In this document: positions 1 through 9,540 of the stretch, in pieces
Numbering within the stretch: position 1 is the first letter of the stretch
Layout: each line of letters begins with the position of its first letter
DNA from: Qiania dongpingensis
GTDB taxonomy: Bacteria > Bacillota > Clostridia > Lachnospirales > Lachnospiraceae
Assembly (NCBI RefSeq): GCF_014337195.1
Contig: NZ_CP060634.1
Span: 1,612,001-1,676,000, forward strand
DNA: 64,000 bases
Direction of reading: 5' to 3'
Program-made: the position numbers and the translations under genes
Notes under the pieces: generated by a model
Told to the model about the DNA's origin: nothing
The model's input: only the letters and a program-made list of their open reading frames with translations
The model's database searches: none

Positions 1-3000
1 TTCCCTGGGAAGCAGTTCACCGGGCAGAACAGCCAGATTGGTCTCCTTTTTGATCAGAGCCTTATAATCGGGCAGGTCATACTGTCCGCCGAAAATTACC
101 TCAGCTTCCTCTTCTCCATCCTTCACGGTCATTCTTTCCGCGACAGAATCAATACCACAGTCCTTCTGCTCACAGCCCACCGCTGCCAGATTGTCGAGGA
201 TATCCAGTGTCTCCATCATCTCCAGAATCTCATCGGAGGCGGCATAGGCTTTGTCCGCAGGCATCCTCACGATGATCATATCCTGCTCCAGGCCGACCGG
301 AATCTCGGTGTCCTCCGGGACAAGGAGATATTTCACGACATTTCCTTTGTAAAGCTCTGCGGCGATCTCACCTTCGCTGGGGACAAGTTCCTCCCCATCC
401 TCCGTGATGATCTCCGTTTCGGCAGATGCTTTTGTTTTTTCCTGACCGTCACTCTCCGCAGACTCTGCCTGACTGCCGTCCTCTTCTTCCGCCAGCTTTT
501 CCGGGTCCCTCGCCGTATCCTTCGTCAAATCAATTTCCAAAAGGACAATGTCCTGATCATAGTGATAAATCTTGAAATATTCCGCGTAATCCAGCTTTGT
601 CTCAGACTGATACTCCAGCCCGATAATCTGGGGAGCCGTCTCATCCAGCTTCTCATTGCTGTTCTCCCCGGCTGCTTCTCCATTTGCTGCCGCCGCCAGA
701 TAAATGAAAATGGTATATTCAATCTCGTGGGTCGCCGACATTTTCGTCGTCATTCCAAAAATCTTATTATTTTTGTTCAGTGCTACAGGGATGACAACAG
801 TGGCCGTGCCGCCGCTCTTAGTGGTATAGTAAGTGTTTCCGTTGGCTTTCACATATTGATAAGAGTCACTGCTGAATACCAATGTCGCATAGGCCTGCCC
901 GTTCTTTACGGTGATCTTGTTGCAGGTTATTTTTACTCTGCCCGTACCGCCGGACCAGGAAAATTTATCCGGCTTATAGACGCCGTCCGCCAGAGTCGTC
1001 GCACTGTCCACCCGTCCGGTGGAACCGCCGGTATCAGACTCATACTTAGACTCATTATCGGCCTTTCCGTCATTGTCAGGGATCACATCCGGCTGGTTAC
1101 CGTCGTCTTTGCCGTTATCGGGATCTACAGGCGTTACCGGCTCATCTCCTCCGCCGGAGATATCGCCGATCTTCTTCATCGTCTCTGACCGGAAAGTCAA
1201 GGTCCTGTCATACCACTTGTCATTCTTGATGGAATGTGCCGCGACCGCGATTCCCTTGTCCAAGGCCTCCACAGGAATCGTATAGGTATACTTGCCATTG
1301 GCATCCTTCACAAAAGGAGCCCAGGAGGACTTATCCGCCTTTTCTGCGTCAGCCGCGGTCCCCACATACAGATAATCGTAGCCAGTCCCGCTCAGGGTGA
1401 GCACCGCGTTCATCTTTCCGTTCTTTACAGTCAGAACGCATTCCACCACCCGGAACATGGCCGCGCTGGAATCTGCTTCGATGGTATAGACGCCGTCTGC
1501 TATGGCCGGCGTGACCGCTTCCATGCCTTCGGACCGGAAATTCAAAGTCCTGTCATACCATTTGTCATTCTTAATGGAATGTGCCGCGACCGCGATTCCC
1601 TTGTCCAAAGCCTCCACAGGAATCGTATAGGTATACTTGCCATTGGCATCCTTCACAAAAGGAGCCCAGGAGGACTTATCCGCCTTTTCTGCGTCAGCCG
1701 CGGTCCCCACATACAGATAATCGTAGCCGGTCCCGCTCAGGGTGAGCACCGCGCTCATCTTTCCGTTCTTTACGGTCAGGACGCAGTCCACCACCCGGAA
1801 CATGGCCGCGCTGGAATCCACAGTCACTTTGTAAGTTCCGTCAGACGGAACGGTGGGATCTACGGGTTCCGGGTCCGGATCCGGCAGATCACCCGTTCTA
1901 TCCAAAATGCCATTTATAAAGAAACTTCCCGACTTTTCTGACCAGGAGCTGCTTTTTTCCACATGAACCACATAACTGATCTCTTTTCCCAGATCGGCGG
2001 TTGGAATGGTAAAGGTAAAGCTCTTATAGGTATCGCCGATATCCGTCCTGGGAACCGCATCCACGGCTTTTGCATCCTTCACGGAATCCGCGTCACTGGC
2101 CAGGCCGATATAAAGCTTATCATAATCCCTCGCCTGGGTGACCAAAGTCACCGTGGCTGCACTGCCGTTGATCGTAAGGCTGCTCCCCCGCTCAAAGCTG
2201 AGGCTAGTATAATTGGATACCGGATAGGCAGAGCCATATAAGTCATAAGTGCCGTCCGCCGTCGTATTTGCGTTCCCCGCCAGATTCGGCACATGGATGA
2301 ACAGATCCCTGGCATAGCTGAACCAACCGCCGTCATTTCCGGGGGTAATGGGAATATTCATCCCCTGCTTCTTTGCCGGGACCTGGAAGGTGAAGGCCGT
2401 CCTGTCGTTATCTCCGTCATAGGAGCCTGTGCAGGTCACTGTTTTATTGGTATCAGACTGAACGCCCTGATACAGCTTCGTCCATGTATTTCCTTTTACA
2501 TACAGAGTGAGGACCACCGTATCCCCCTTCAGCACCGCCTTGGAGGAAACAACTGCAAAATTATTGTAAGAAGCTCCGGTGCCGCCCGCAATAGCCTTGA
2601 TCGTATCGGTCTCTGTGGGAAACTCCTCAATCCCTTCATCCGGAATGTAGATCCAGAGGTATTGATTCGTATACCAGTCCTTGGCGCTGCCTTCCGGATA
2701 TCCCAGAGAGACCGGGAGCACCTTGCCCTTATCGGCCGCCGGGACACGGAAGGTAAAGGTCCAGCCGCCGGAAGCAAGCTTCGTTCCTGCGATCACCGGC
2801 GTCTTGGAGGCATCATCCTTAAAACCTAAATAGATTTTGTCAAAAGATGTGTTTGCTGTGGAGATTGTAATCTCCAGCTCTTCACCCTCAGCTGTTACGG
2901 TGGATTCGCCGACCTTAAACATGGCAAATTCGGCTCCATTGTCCTTTACGACTTTTACCGTACTCCCTGTGACCACAGGGGCCGACGGCACTCTGACAGC

Positions 3001-4788
3001 AGCTGTGGAAGATATGGCCGTTGTGCCGTTCCCGTCGGTGACCACACAGCGGTACTGCCCCGCCAGATCTTCCGACATAGTAAAACGGTATTCAAAAGTT
3101 TTGGCGCTGTCGCCGGTACAATCTGTCCATTCGTTTCCGTCCGCGCTGTACTGCCACTGGTAAGACAGGACTGCTCCTGCTTCGCCTGACGCCTCCACCG
3201 AAAGGATGACCTCGGCTCCTGCGCCCGTCACAGTTTCGCCCGCGGGCTGGCTGGTAATGGTGATCTCCGAGGGCTTCTTAAAGCTGTCCGCCGCAGGAAT
3301 CTGAAATGCCAGAGAGCTGCTGGTGCTCCACGTTCCTTTGGAAGCGCTCCTCGGCACAAAGTGAACCTCTCCGCCCATCATACTGGATGGAACGGTAAAT
3401 TGGAATTTCTGAAGATTCTTATCTGTATCCGTTTCTCCAAGAACGACCGGTTCTTTGGGATCGTCGTCTTTCATTCCGATATAGATCGCGTCATAAGAAA
3501 ATTTCCCGCTGGAGGCCGGACTCACCCAAATCGTGACGTCAATTCCGTCACCCTTGACCACGGCCTTTGACGCCGCGATCTTAAACATGGTATAGGCCTG
3601 TCCGGGCTTTTTAGCATCGTCGCTGCCATAAACGGCGGTAATCCCGTCATTGGCCAGATATCCTTCCTGCTCGCTGGCCGCACTGACCTTCACCGCATCT
3701 GTAACAGCTTCGGCTCCCGCGCTGTCTTTTACCATACAGCGGTACTGTCCTGCCAATGCCGCCTCCATGATGAAGCTGTAAGCAGCAGCCTGTGCGCTGT
3801 CTCCCGCACAGTCTGTCCATCCGCTCCCATCGGAGCTGTACTGCCACTGATATGTCACTCCTTCCCCGTCAGCCTCCGCTTTAAGAGTCACCGTCTCCCC
3901 GGCCTTTTTGCTGACCGCTTCCGGCTGTTTTGTGATCACCAGGACCTTGGGAATACTCATCCACAGGTAATTTTCCGACCAGGTTCCCTGATCGGAACGG
4001 CCTACAGAAACTGGAATCCAGCTGTTTCCGGAAGACAGGGGAACCTGGATGGTAAACTCACAGGTCTCTCCAGTCTTGACCCCGGTAAAATATCCCGGTT
4101 TGCTCCCGTCGGACTGATACCCCAGATAGAGCCAGTCAAATGTCTTTTTAGCGCCGGTCTGGAAGGAAATCTCTATCATGTTTCCTTTTACAGTGCAAGT
4201 TGGATTTGTGATTGGAAACATTCCATATGTGCCGCCGTCGTTTTTTACTACCGTCACGCCGCTTATGGCGGCCGTCGGCTTCACCGGCTGCTCATCTCCA
4301 CCGGCTGCCAATAAAACCGTCTGGACCGTATCAATATTCTTTTCACCGGCGTCAGCCGCAGACGTGGGCTCCGCACCGCTCTCGGCCGCGGGCTGTGTCT
4401 CCGCCGCGCTGCTTTCCTTTGCCGCTGCACTGCTCTCCTCCGCACTGGCAGTCCCGGCAGCTTCCTTAGTCCCGCCGGTCTCCGTCGAGGACTCCGTTTT
4501 GGTACTCTCCGCCTTGCTTTCCTTTCCGGCCTCCGTACTTTCTGCTGCCTCCGGCTCTTTCTTGTCTTCTGGAGCCGTACTGCTTTCCTTCGCCGCCGGT
4601 TCTTTTTTCTCTTCTGAAGCCGCGCTGCTCTCTTCCGCCGCCGGCTCTTTCTTCTCCTCCGATAATGCTGCGCTACTCTCCTCCGCCAGCTCAGACGCTG
4701 CCGCGTCTGCATTGATACTTGACAATGGAGATAACAGCATTGAGAAAACCAGCAGTAAAGCCAGCAGGCTCATGCTTTTTCGTTTCAT
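1..4788 (-). CDS. Giant secreted surface protein, Ig-like and beta-sandwich repeats plus solute-binding domain (3' end cut by window)
   Basis: Reads off the left edge of the window: 1596 codons are open with no stop. The ATG at 4788 follows AAAGGGGA and begins a signal peptide (KRK, then a hydrophobic stretch; cleavage probably near residue 27). Residues ~28-150 are Ala/Ser/Glu/Lys low complexity with repeated EEKKEPAA. Eight beta-rich units of about 100 residues start near residues 178, 380, 610, 733, 845, 980, 1096 and 1263; many open with AMFKV or AMFRV and carry a YDxxYxG core. Ig-like domains (YQWQYS, AGQYRCxV) lie at ~287-370 and ~513-600. A Gly/Asp/Pro linker precedes unit 8. From ~1373 (GLEYQSETKLDYAEYF onward) the sequence resembles the N-terminal part of the iron/cobalamin-type ABC solute-binding proteins of Lachnospiraceae. 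The units look NEAT-like, which would suggest heme, but the upstream cobalamin riboswitch suggests a corrinoid ligand; both are inference. Confidence 0.85.
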   Translation of the reverse strand, partial: MKRKSMSLLALLLVFSMLLSPLSSINADAAASELAEESSAALSEEKKEPAAEESSAASEEKKEPAAKESSTAPEDKKEPEAAESTEAGKESKAESTKTESSTETGGTKEAAGTASAEESSAAAKESSAAETQPAAESGAEPTSAADAGEKNIDTVQTVLLAAGGDEQPVKPTAAISGVTVVKNDGGTYGMFPITNPTCTVKGNMIEISFQTGAKKTFDWLYLGYQSDGSKPGYFTGVKTGETCEFTIQVPLSSGNSWIPVSVGRSDQGTWSENYLWMSIPKVLVITKQPEAVSKKAGETVTLKAEADGEGVTYQWQYSSDGSGWTDCAGDSAQAAAYSFIMEAALAGQYRCMVKDSAGAEAVTDAVKVSAASEQEGYLANDGITAVYGSDDAKKPGQAYTMFKIAASKAVVKGDGIDVTIWVSPASSGKFSYDAIYIGMKDDDPKEPVVLGETDTDKNLQKFQFTVPSSMMGGEVHFVPRSASKGTWSTSSSLAFQIPAADSFKKPSEITITSQPAGETVTGAGAEVILSVEASGEAGAVLSYQWQYSADGNEWTDCTGDSAKTFEYRFTMSEDLAGQYRCVVTDGNGTTAISSTAAVRVPSAPVVTGSTVKVVKDNGAEFAMFKVGESTVTAEGEELEITISTANTSFDKIYLGFKDDASKTPVIAGTKLASGGWTFTFRVPAADKGKVLPVSLGYPEGSAKDWYTNQYLWIYIPDEGIEEFPTETDTIKAIAGGTGASYNNFAVVSSKAVLKGDTVVLTLYVKGNTWTKLYQGVQSDTNKTVTCTGSYDGDNDRTAFTFQVPAKKQGMNIPITPGNDGGWFSYARDLFIHVPNLAGNANTTADGTYDLYGSAYPVSNYTSLSFERGSSLTINGSAATVTLVTQARDYDKLYIGLASDADSVKDAKAVDAVPRTDIGDTYKSFTFTIPTADLGKEISYVVHVEKSSSWSEKSGSFFINGILDRTGDLPDPDPEPVDPTVPSDGTYKVTVDSSAAMFRVVDCVLTVKNGKMSAVLTLSGTGYDYLYVGTAADAEKADKSSWAPFVKDANGKYTYTIPVEALDKGIAVAAHSIKNDKWYDRTLNFRSEGMEAVTPAIADGVYTIEADSSAAMFRVVECVLTVKNGKMNAVLTLSGTGYDYLYVGTAADAEKADKSSWAPFVKDANGKYTYTIPVEALDKGIAVAAHSIKNDKWYDRTLTFRSETMKKIGDISGGGDEPVTPVDPDNGKDDGNQPDVIPDNDGKADNESKYESDTGGSTGRVDSATTLADGVYKPDKFSWSGGTGRVKITCNKITVKNGQAYATLVFSSDSYQYVKANGNTYYTTKSGGTATVVIPVALNKNNKIFGMTTKMSATHEIEYTIFIYLAAAANGEAAGENSNEKLDETAPQIIGLEYQSETKLDYAEYFKIYHYDQDIVLLEIDLTKDTARDPEKLAEEEDGSQAESAESDGQEKTKASAETEIITEDGEELVPSEGEIAAELYKGNVVKYLLVPEDTEIPVGLEQDMIIVRMPADKAYAASDEILEMMETLDILDNLAAVGCEQKDCGIDSVAERMTVKDGEEEAEVIFGGQYDLPDYKALIKKETNLAVLPGELLPRE
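1197..1815 (-). repeat. Near-identical tandem duplication inside the surface protein gene
   Basis: Two adjacent units of about 348 bp, one from ~1197 to ~1470 and one from ~1545 to ~1815, are almost the same base for base across the segment encoding AVLTLSGTGYDYLYVG to HSIKNDKWYDRTL. They encode beta-sandwich units 6 and 7. The near identity at synonymous positions points to a recent duplication or gene conversion, unlike the other six units, which are well diverged. Confidence 0.9.
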
Positions 4789-5074
4789 CTTAATAATCCC
4801 CTTTCCGCGTGCTGCGTTATTCTTTCTTTGCAGGCCGCCCAATTTGATCGGACGCCTCTGTCTTCTTTATCCAGCGCTTCCTCTCTCTAATCCGGCAATC
4901 CATTCCTCCTGTCTTTGTGCTTATCGCACGGTTCCGGCCCAGGGAGGCGGCCTTTTGCCTGTCGGCGGTCCATCATACGGATATTATCAAGATGAACACG
5001 TATCTACACGTTTCAAAGGACACACCTTTCTGTGAAAAAATGGAGTGAGCAAGCCCATCTCAGACTCCCTAGAA
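4789..5074. other. Leader between riboswitch terminator and surface protein start
   Basis: About 285 bases that form the 5' untranslated leader of the surface protein gene if transcription passes the terminator. No convincing gene is visible. On the minus strand a Shine-Dalgarno-like AGGAGG near 4905 is followed by only a five-codon frame. Confidence 0.5.
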
Positions 5075-5107
5075 TAAAAAAAGCCCGCCCTTCTCCGAAG
5101 TGCAGAC
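5075..5107 (-). terminator. Intrinsic terminator at the end of the cobalamin riboswitch
   Basis: On the minus strand an 11-position stem with one mismatch (GTCTGCACTTC / GAAGGGCGGGC, loop GGA) is followed by seven Ts. It sits between the riboswitch and the surface protein start, about 285 bases upstream of the ATG, so it is well placed to be the switched terminator. Confidence 0.75.
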
Positions 5108-5144
5108 ACTAAAATAAGTCCATTTCTGGATGAATATCATGCTT

Positions 5145-5340
5145 TCTTCGGAAGCAATTCACCAACATTTTCAGCAGTTTTCCTGACTTACAGATCATTG
5201 TTCTTCCGCGCCTTCTCAATACCTTGCGGTACAATGGCTTTTTGCGGTTTCGCTCCCTGTTCACAGTGGCCGGACCGTCCGGGACTTGCACCCGGTTCCC
5301 TTTTACCCCTGTGCCTGACGGCACAGGGCACTGAAAATCC
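5145..5340 (-). promoter_or_regulatory. Cobalamin (B12) riboswitch
   Basis: Read on the minus strand, the segment carries the class hallmarks in order: a GTGCC-type P2 start with a strong CCCTGTGCC/GGCACAGGG hairpin, AAAAGGGAA, CGGGTGCAAGTCCCG, the B12 box GCCACTGTGA, and a downstream AAGTCAGGA followed by ACTGC. Order and spacing match the cobalamin element. It is followed by an intrinsic terminator, implying B12-dependent premature termination of the large surface protein gene. The precise 3' boundary is uncertain by about 20 bases. Confidence 0.92.
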
Positions 5341-5356
5341 CATGTTTATTTTCCTG

Positions 5357-5385
5357 ATTATAACAGATTGTTTGTTCTTTGACAA
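5357..5385 (-). promoter_or_regulatory. Promoter of the cobalamin riboswitch transcript
   Basis: Minus strand TTGTCA, 17-base spacer, TATAAT. The start point would fall near 5350, at the 5' edge of the riboswitch. Confidence 0.75.
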
Positions 5386-5395
5386 GTGGAAAGAG

Positions 5396-7138
5396 TCAAG
5401 AATCCCGGCCTGCCAAGAACTGCATCCTGTAAAATTTCGCATAGACCCCGTCTAATTCCATCAATTCCTGATGATTTCCCTGTTCAGAAATCCCGTCATC
5501 GGTCAACACCAGTATTTTTTCAGCGTTCCGAATCGTCGACAGCCTGTGAGCGATCACAAACGTGGTCCTTCCTCTGGCCAGTTTCTCCAGAGCTTCCTGT
5601 ACAACCCGCTCACTTTCATTATCCAAAGCAGAAGTGGCTTCGTCAAAAATCAGGACCGGCGGGTTCTTGAGGAACACTCTTGCCAGAGACAGTCTCTGCT
5701 TCTGGCCCCCTGACAGCTTCACCCCCCGCTGTCCGATATCTGTATCATATCCGTCCGGAAGTTCCATGATGAATTCATGGGCATTGGCAGCTTTGGCGGC
5801 TTCTATGACCTCTTCTCTCCCGGCATTCTGTTTTCCATAACAGATATTCTCATATACCGTCCCTGCAAACAGATAAACATCCTGCTGGACGATTCCTATA
5901 TTCTTTCTAAGACTTTTAAGCTTTATATCCCGGATATCCCTTCCGTCCAGAGTCACTCTTCCCCCGCTGACCTCATAAAAGCGTGGAATCAGACTGCAGA
6001 GCGTGGATTTCCCCACACCCGAGGAGCCGACCAGCGCGATATACTCTCCAGGCTTCACCGTCATATTCAGATTATGGAGGACATCGTCTTTGGAAGATGC
6101 GTAGCGGAAGCTCACATCCTCAAAGCAGATCTCTCCCTTAACTTCTTCAATATCCGCCGCATCCGGTTCATCTTCAATATCCGGCTGTATGCTCAGTATT
6201 TCGCGGAACCGTCCATAGCCGGACATTCCATTCTGGAACTGTTCTGTAAAGCTGACAAGCCGTTTGATCGGGTCGGTGAAGTTAGCCGCCATCAGAAGAA
6301 ATGCCACCAAATCCGACGCATCCAGCCTATCCTTAGCCAGCAGCACGGCTCCGACAGATATCACCACGATTGTCATCAAAGTGGTAAACGCCCCCAATCC
6401 GGCATTATAAACTCCCATATACCGGTAGCTGTCCCGTTTACTCTCCAGGAACCGCTGGTTGCCCTCGTCAAATTTGCACATTTCCGTGTCCTCATTCCCA
6501 AAGGACTTGACAACGCGGATACCGGAAAGGCTATCCTCAATCTGAGCGTTGACATCCGCGATTTTCTCTCGGTTTCTTTTATACGCCCGCTTCATCTTCT
6601 TATTCAGGACGACCGCATAAAACAGCATGAACGGAAGCAGCGCTGCGGCAGAAAGAGCCAGCGGCACGTTGATAAACAGCAGGATTATCAAAGAGCCGAT
6701 TATCCGGATAACAGAGATCACCAGATCTTCCGGTCCGTGATGGCACAGCTCACTGATATCAAACAGGTCATTGGTCACCCTAGACATCAGCTGTCCCACT
6801 TTCTGGTCATCATAAAAGGTAAAGGACAGCTTCTGATAATGCCCGAACAGCTCATGGCGCATGTCCCGTTCCATTTTTGCTCCCATCATATGGCCAAAAT
6901 ACCCTATATAAAAATTGCAGAAAAACTCTATGGCGACCATAACCAGCATCAGGGCTGCCAATCTGAAAATCATGGATACCGCTGCATCCGTTTCAAATCC
7001 GATCACGGTTCCGGTAATATACCGGATAATGAGCGGAATCACCAAAGTTATCGCCGCGCCAAGACACGCAAAAAACATATCGCTGAGAAACAATCCCAGA
7101 TACGGCTTATAATAAGACATAAAACTTTTCTTTTTCAT
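5396..7138 (-). CDS. ABC exporter, fused membrane and ATPase domains (MdlB-like)
   Basis: A 580-residue half-transporter that would dimerise in the cytoplasmic membrane and export an unknown, probably hydrophobic, substrate. Residues ~1-310 form a six-helix type 1 exporter membrane domain. The ATPase domain (~335-575) has Walker A GSSGVGKST, signature LSGGQKQR, Walker B VLIFDEATSALD and switch His in IAHRLST. Length is normal for the family. Its ATG overlaps the stop codon of the upstream ROK kinase in an ATGA arrangement, so the two are translationally coupled. The next downstream transcript is the separately promoted riboswitch gene. The substrate cannot be told from sequence; partner half-transporters often sit next door but none does here, which suggests a homodimer. 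Confidence 0.93.
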   Translation of the reverse strand: MKKKSFMSYYKPYLGLFLSDMFFACLGAAITLVIPLIIRYITGTVIGFETDAAVSMIFRLAALMLVMVAIEFFCNFYIGYFGHMMGAKMERDMRHELFGHYQKLSFTFYDDQKVGQLMSRVTNDLFDISELCHHGPEDLVISVIRIIGSLIILLFINVPLALSAAALLPFMLFYAVVLNKKMKRAYKRNREKIADVNAQIEDSLSGIRVVKSFGNEDTEMCKFDEGNQRFLESKRDSYRYMGVYNAGLGAFTTLMTIVVISVGAVLLAKDRLDASDLVAFLLMAANFTDPIKRLVSFTEQFQNGMSGYGRFREILSIQPDIEDEPDAADIEEVKGEICFEDVSFRYASSKDDVLHNLNMTVKPGEYIALVGSSGVGKSTLCSLIPRFYEVSGGRVTLDGRDIRDIKLKSLRKNIGIVQQDVYLFAGTVYENICYGKQNAGREEVIEAAKAANAHEFIMELPDGYDTDIGQRGVKLSGGQKQRLSLARVFLKNPPVLIFDEATSALDNESERVVQEALEKLARGRTTFVIAHRLSTIRNAEKILVLTDDGISEQGNHQELMELDGVYAKFYRMQFLAGRDS

Positions 7139-8100
7139 TTTTCTCTCTCGTCAATCACCATTTTGGCCGCCCCGTAGATTCCGGCGTCATTCCCCAGCCT
7201 GGCCAGAGCAAGCTTCGCTTTCCCGCGGGTCAGCTTGATCAGGGGATCATAATGTTCCTTTATCAAATCCAAAAGATACTGTCCCGCTCTGGATACGCCG
7301 CCGCCGATCACGAAGATCTCCGGATCTACCACCTGCGATACGTAAGCCATGGCTCTGGCCAAATACATCATGCAGTAGTCCGCCACATCCTCCGCTAGCC
7401 CGTCGCCGGCCTTGGCCGCGTCAAACACATCTCTGGCGGTCACCCGCTGCAGGTCTCGGAGCACAGAGGGCCTGTCGCTTTCTCTCATAAAAATCCTGGC
7501 ATGGCGGGCTATGCCGGTAGCCGATGCGATCTGCTCCAGGCAGCCGCGGTTCCCGCAGTTGCAAACCTCCGCTTCCTTCCAGTCCCAGTCCATGACCATG
7601 TGGCCGATCTCTCCGCCCATTCCTTTGCTCCCTGCCACAATATGCCCGTCCAGGATGACTCCTCCGCCCACGCCGGTCCCCAGTGTCACTGCCACCACAT
7701 CTCTGTAGCCTTTCCCGCCGCCCTGCCACATTTCACCCAGGGCCGCCACATTTGCGTCATTTCCCCCTTTTACCGGAATGCCGCCCAAAAGACCGCTCAA
7801 ATCCTTCACCGGATTCATATCCCGCATTCCTGGGCCGATATTCACGCAGACCTCCAGGTATCCGTCCTGGCGGATAGGTCCCGGCACTCCCAGTCCCGCG
7901 CCGGCAAGCTCTGAAAAACGGATTCCCTCTTCCTCCATGTTCTTTTTAATAGAGGCGGCGATATCCGGTATGACCTGCTTTCCCCCGTCGTCTTTTCTCG
8001 TGGGTATCTCCCATTTCCGTATCAAAGATGCTTCATCCGTCAAAAGGCCCAGCTTCACCGTCGTGCCTCCCAGATCTACACCTGCATATATATTGCCCAT
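7135..8100 (-). CDS. ROK-family glucokinase
   Basis: Phosphorylates glucose (or a related hexose) with ATP in the cytoplasm, feeding glycolysis. The 321-residue protein starts at the ATG at 8100, which follows GGAGG; a longer frame reaching further upstream lacks ribosome-binding support. The N-terminal phosphate-binding loop is GVDLGGTTVKLG. A catalytic Asp lies in GGNDANVAALGE, and the ROK zinc motif is CNCGNRGCLEQ. The stop codon overlaps the start of the ABC exporter. This family in Firmicutes is usually the main glucokinase (GlcK), but related ROK proteins act on ManNAc or other sugars, so the substrate is probable rather than proven. Confidence 0.9.
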   Translation of the reverse strand: MGNIYAGVDLGGTTVKLGLLTDEASLIRKWEIPTRKDDGGKQVIPDIAASIKKNMEEEGIRFSELAGAGLGVPGPIRQDGYLEVCVNIGPGMRDMNPVKDLSGLLGGIPVKGGNDANVAALGEMWQGGGKGYRDVVAVTLGTGVGGGVILDGHIVAGSKGMGGEIGHMVMDWDWKEAEVCNCGNRGCLEQIASATGIARHARIFMRESDRPSVLRDLQRVTARDVFDAAKAGDGLAEDVADYCMMYLARAMAYVSQVVDPEIFVIGGGVSRAGQYLLDLIKEHYDPLIKLTRGKAKLALARLGNDAGIYGAAKMVIDEREK

Positions 8101-8240
8101 AATTGCCTCCGTCCTGTGCCTCCGACGTCTGCCGGACCATGCTCCTGCACAGCCCATGACCCGGAAAGTTTTAAATTCTTATTTCTTATTTTACCCGATA
8201 ATCGCAGTTTTGCAAGAATTTATCAGTCAAGTATATAATA

Positions 8241-8278
8241 ATGACCGGGCCACGATTTCATCGGCCGGGCCCGGTCAT
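8241..8278 (-). terminator. Hairpin downstream of metK
   Basis: A perfect 11-bp inverted repeat (ATGACCGGGCC / GGCCCGGTCAT) starts 42 bases past the metK stop. The following minus-strand sequence is T/A rich but has no long T run, so termination may be weak. Confidence 0.6.
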
Positions 8279-8319
8279 GCGAAAATATCCATTGAATCTC
8301 TTCCCGGCAGTATGTCAGG

Positions 8320-9513
8320 TCATCCCTGCAGGTAACGCTTCAGTTCATCCACTTTATCCAGGCGTTCCCAGGACAGATCCAGATCGTCACGCCCAAAATG
8401 ACCGTAAGCCGCCGTTTGTTTATAGATCGGCTTACGCAGATCCAGCATTTTAATGATGCCGGCAGGACGGAGGTCGAAGTTCTCACGGACAATCTCCATG
8501 AGACGCTCGTCCGGCAGTTTTCCAGTGCCGAAGGTATCTACCATGACAGAAGTAGGCTGCGCCACTCCAATGGCATAGGACAGCTGGATCTCGCACTTAT
8601 CTGCCAGACCGGCCGCAACCAGATTCTTGGCCGCATAGCGGGCCGCATACGCGGCAGAACGGTCCACCTTTGTGCAGTCCTTGCCGGAAAACGCTCCGCC
8701 GCCATGCCTTGCATAGCCGCCATAGGTGTCCACGATTATCTTCCTTCCGGTCAGGCCGCTGTCTCCATGAGGCCCGCCGATCACGAAACGCCCCGTGGGA
8801 TTGATATAATATTTCGTCTCGTCATCCACCAGCTTCTCCGGCAGGACCGGTGCAAAAACATATTTTTTAATATCTTCGTGTATCTGCTCCTGGCTCACAT
8901 CCGGATTATGCTGTGTGGACAAGACCACCGCGTCCAGATGGATCGGCCTCCCGTTTTCATCATATTCCACAGTCACCTGGCTCTTTCCGTCGGGCCGAAG
9001 ATAGGGAAGCGTGCCGTCCTTTCTTACCTTTGCCAGCTGCCTTACGAGCTTATGTGCCAGCGCGATGGGGTAAGGCATGTATTCCTCAGTTTCATTCGTA
9101 GCGTATCCGAACATCATCCCCTGATCGCCGGCTCCGATGGCTTCAATCTCTTCATCGGACATTAAATGCTCTCTGGCCTCCAGGGCCTTGTCCACTCCCA
9201 TCGCTATATCCGGCGACTGTTCATCCAGCGCTACCATCACAGCACAGGTGTTTCCGTCGAAACCGTATTCTGACTTATTATAGCCAATCTCCAGCACCGT
9301 GTCCCGTACGATCTTCTGGATATCCGCATAGGCATTGGTGGTGATCTCTCCCATGACCATGACAAACCCTGTGTTGCAGCATGTCTCACATGCCACACGG
9401 CTCATGGGATCTTGCTCCAGCAGTGAATCCAGAATCGCGTCGGAAATCGCGTCGCACATTTTATCCGGATGGCCTTCCGTTACGGATTCCGATGTAAATA
9501 AGTATTTTTCCAT
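8320..9513 (-). CDS. metK: S-adenosylmethionine synthetase
   Basis: Makes S-adenosylmethionine from methionine and ATP in the cytoplasm. The 397-residue length is standard. Family signatures are visible: N-terminal [20 protein letters not shown] with the ATP-binding His, [12 protein letters not shown], and the P-loop-like [16 protein letters not shown]. The ATG at 9513 follows GGAGAAAC. The gene stands alone behind a SAM-I riboswitch with terminator and its own promoter, so it should be shut down by its own product. The leader between the terminator and the ATG is unusually long, about 240 bases, and contains a duplicated palindrome. Confidence 0.98.
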   Translation of the reverse strand: MEKYLFTSESVTEGHPDKMCDAISDAILDSLLEQDPMSRVACETCCNTGFVMVMGEITTNAYADIQKIVRDTVLEIGYNKSEYGFDGNTCAVMVALDEQSPDIAMGVDKALEAREHLMSDEEIEAIGAGDQGMMFGYATNETEEYMPYPIALAHKLVRQLAKVRKDGTLPYLRPDGKSQVTVEYDENGRPIHLDAVVLSTQHNPDVSQEQIHEDIKKYVFAPVLPEKLVDDETKYYINPTGRFVIGGPHGDSGLTGRKIIVDTYGGYARHGGGAFSGKDCTKVDRSAAYAARYAAKNLVAAGLADKCEIQLSYAIGVAQPTSVMVDTFGTGKLPDERLMEIVRENFDLRPAGIIKMLDLRKPIYKQTAAYGHFGRDDLDLSWERLDKVDELKRYLQG

Positions 9514-9540
9514 TGTTTCTCCTTTCTCTTTCGCCCAACC

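Noticed and set aside
4281..4712. 143-codon Arg/Lys-rich frame overlapping the surface protein gene
   Set aside because: It is a shifted frame of the Ala/Ser/Glu/Lys low-complexity segment and has no start signal.
5109..5455. Short frames on both strands over the cobalamin riboswitch
   Set aside because: They lie on the aptamer and its promoter; the RNA signature explains the sequence.
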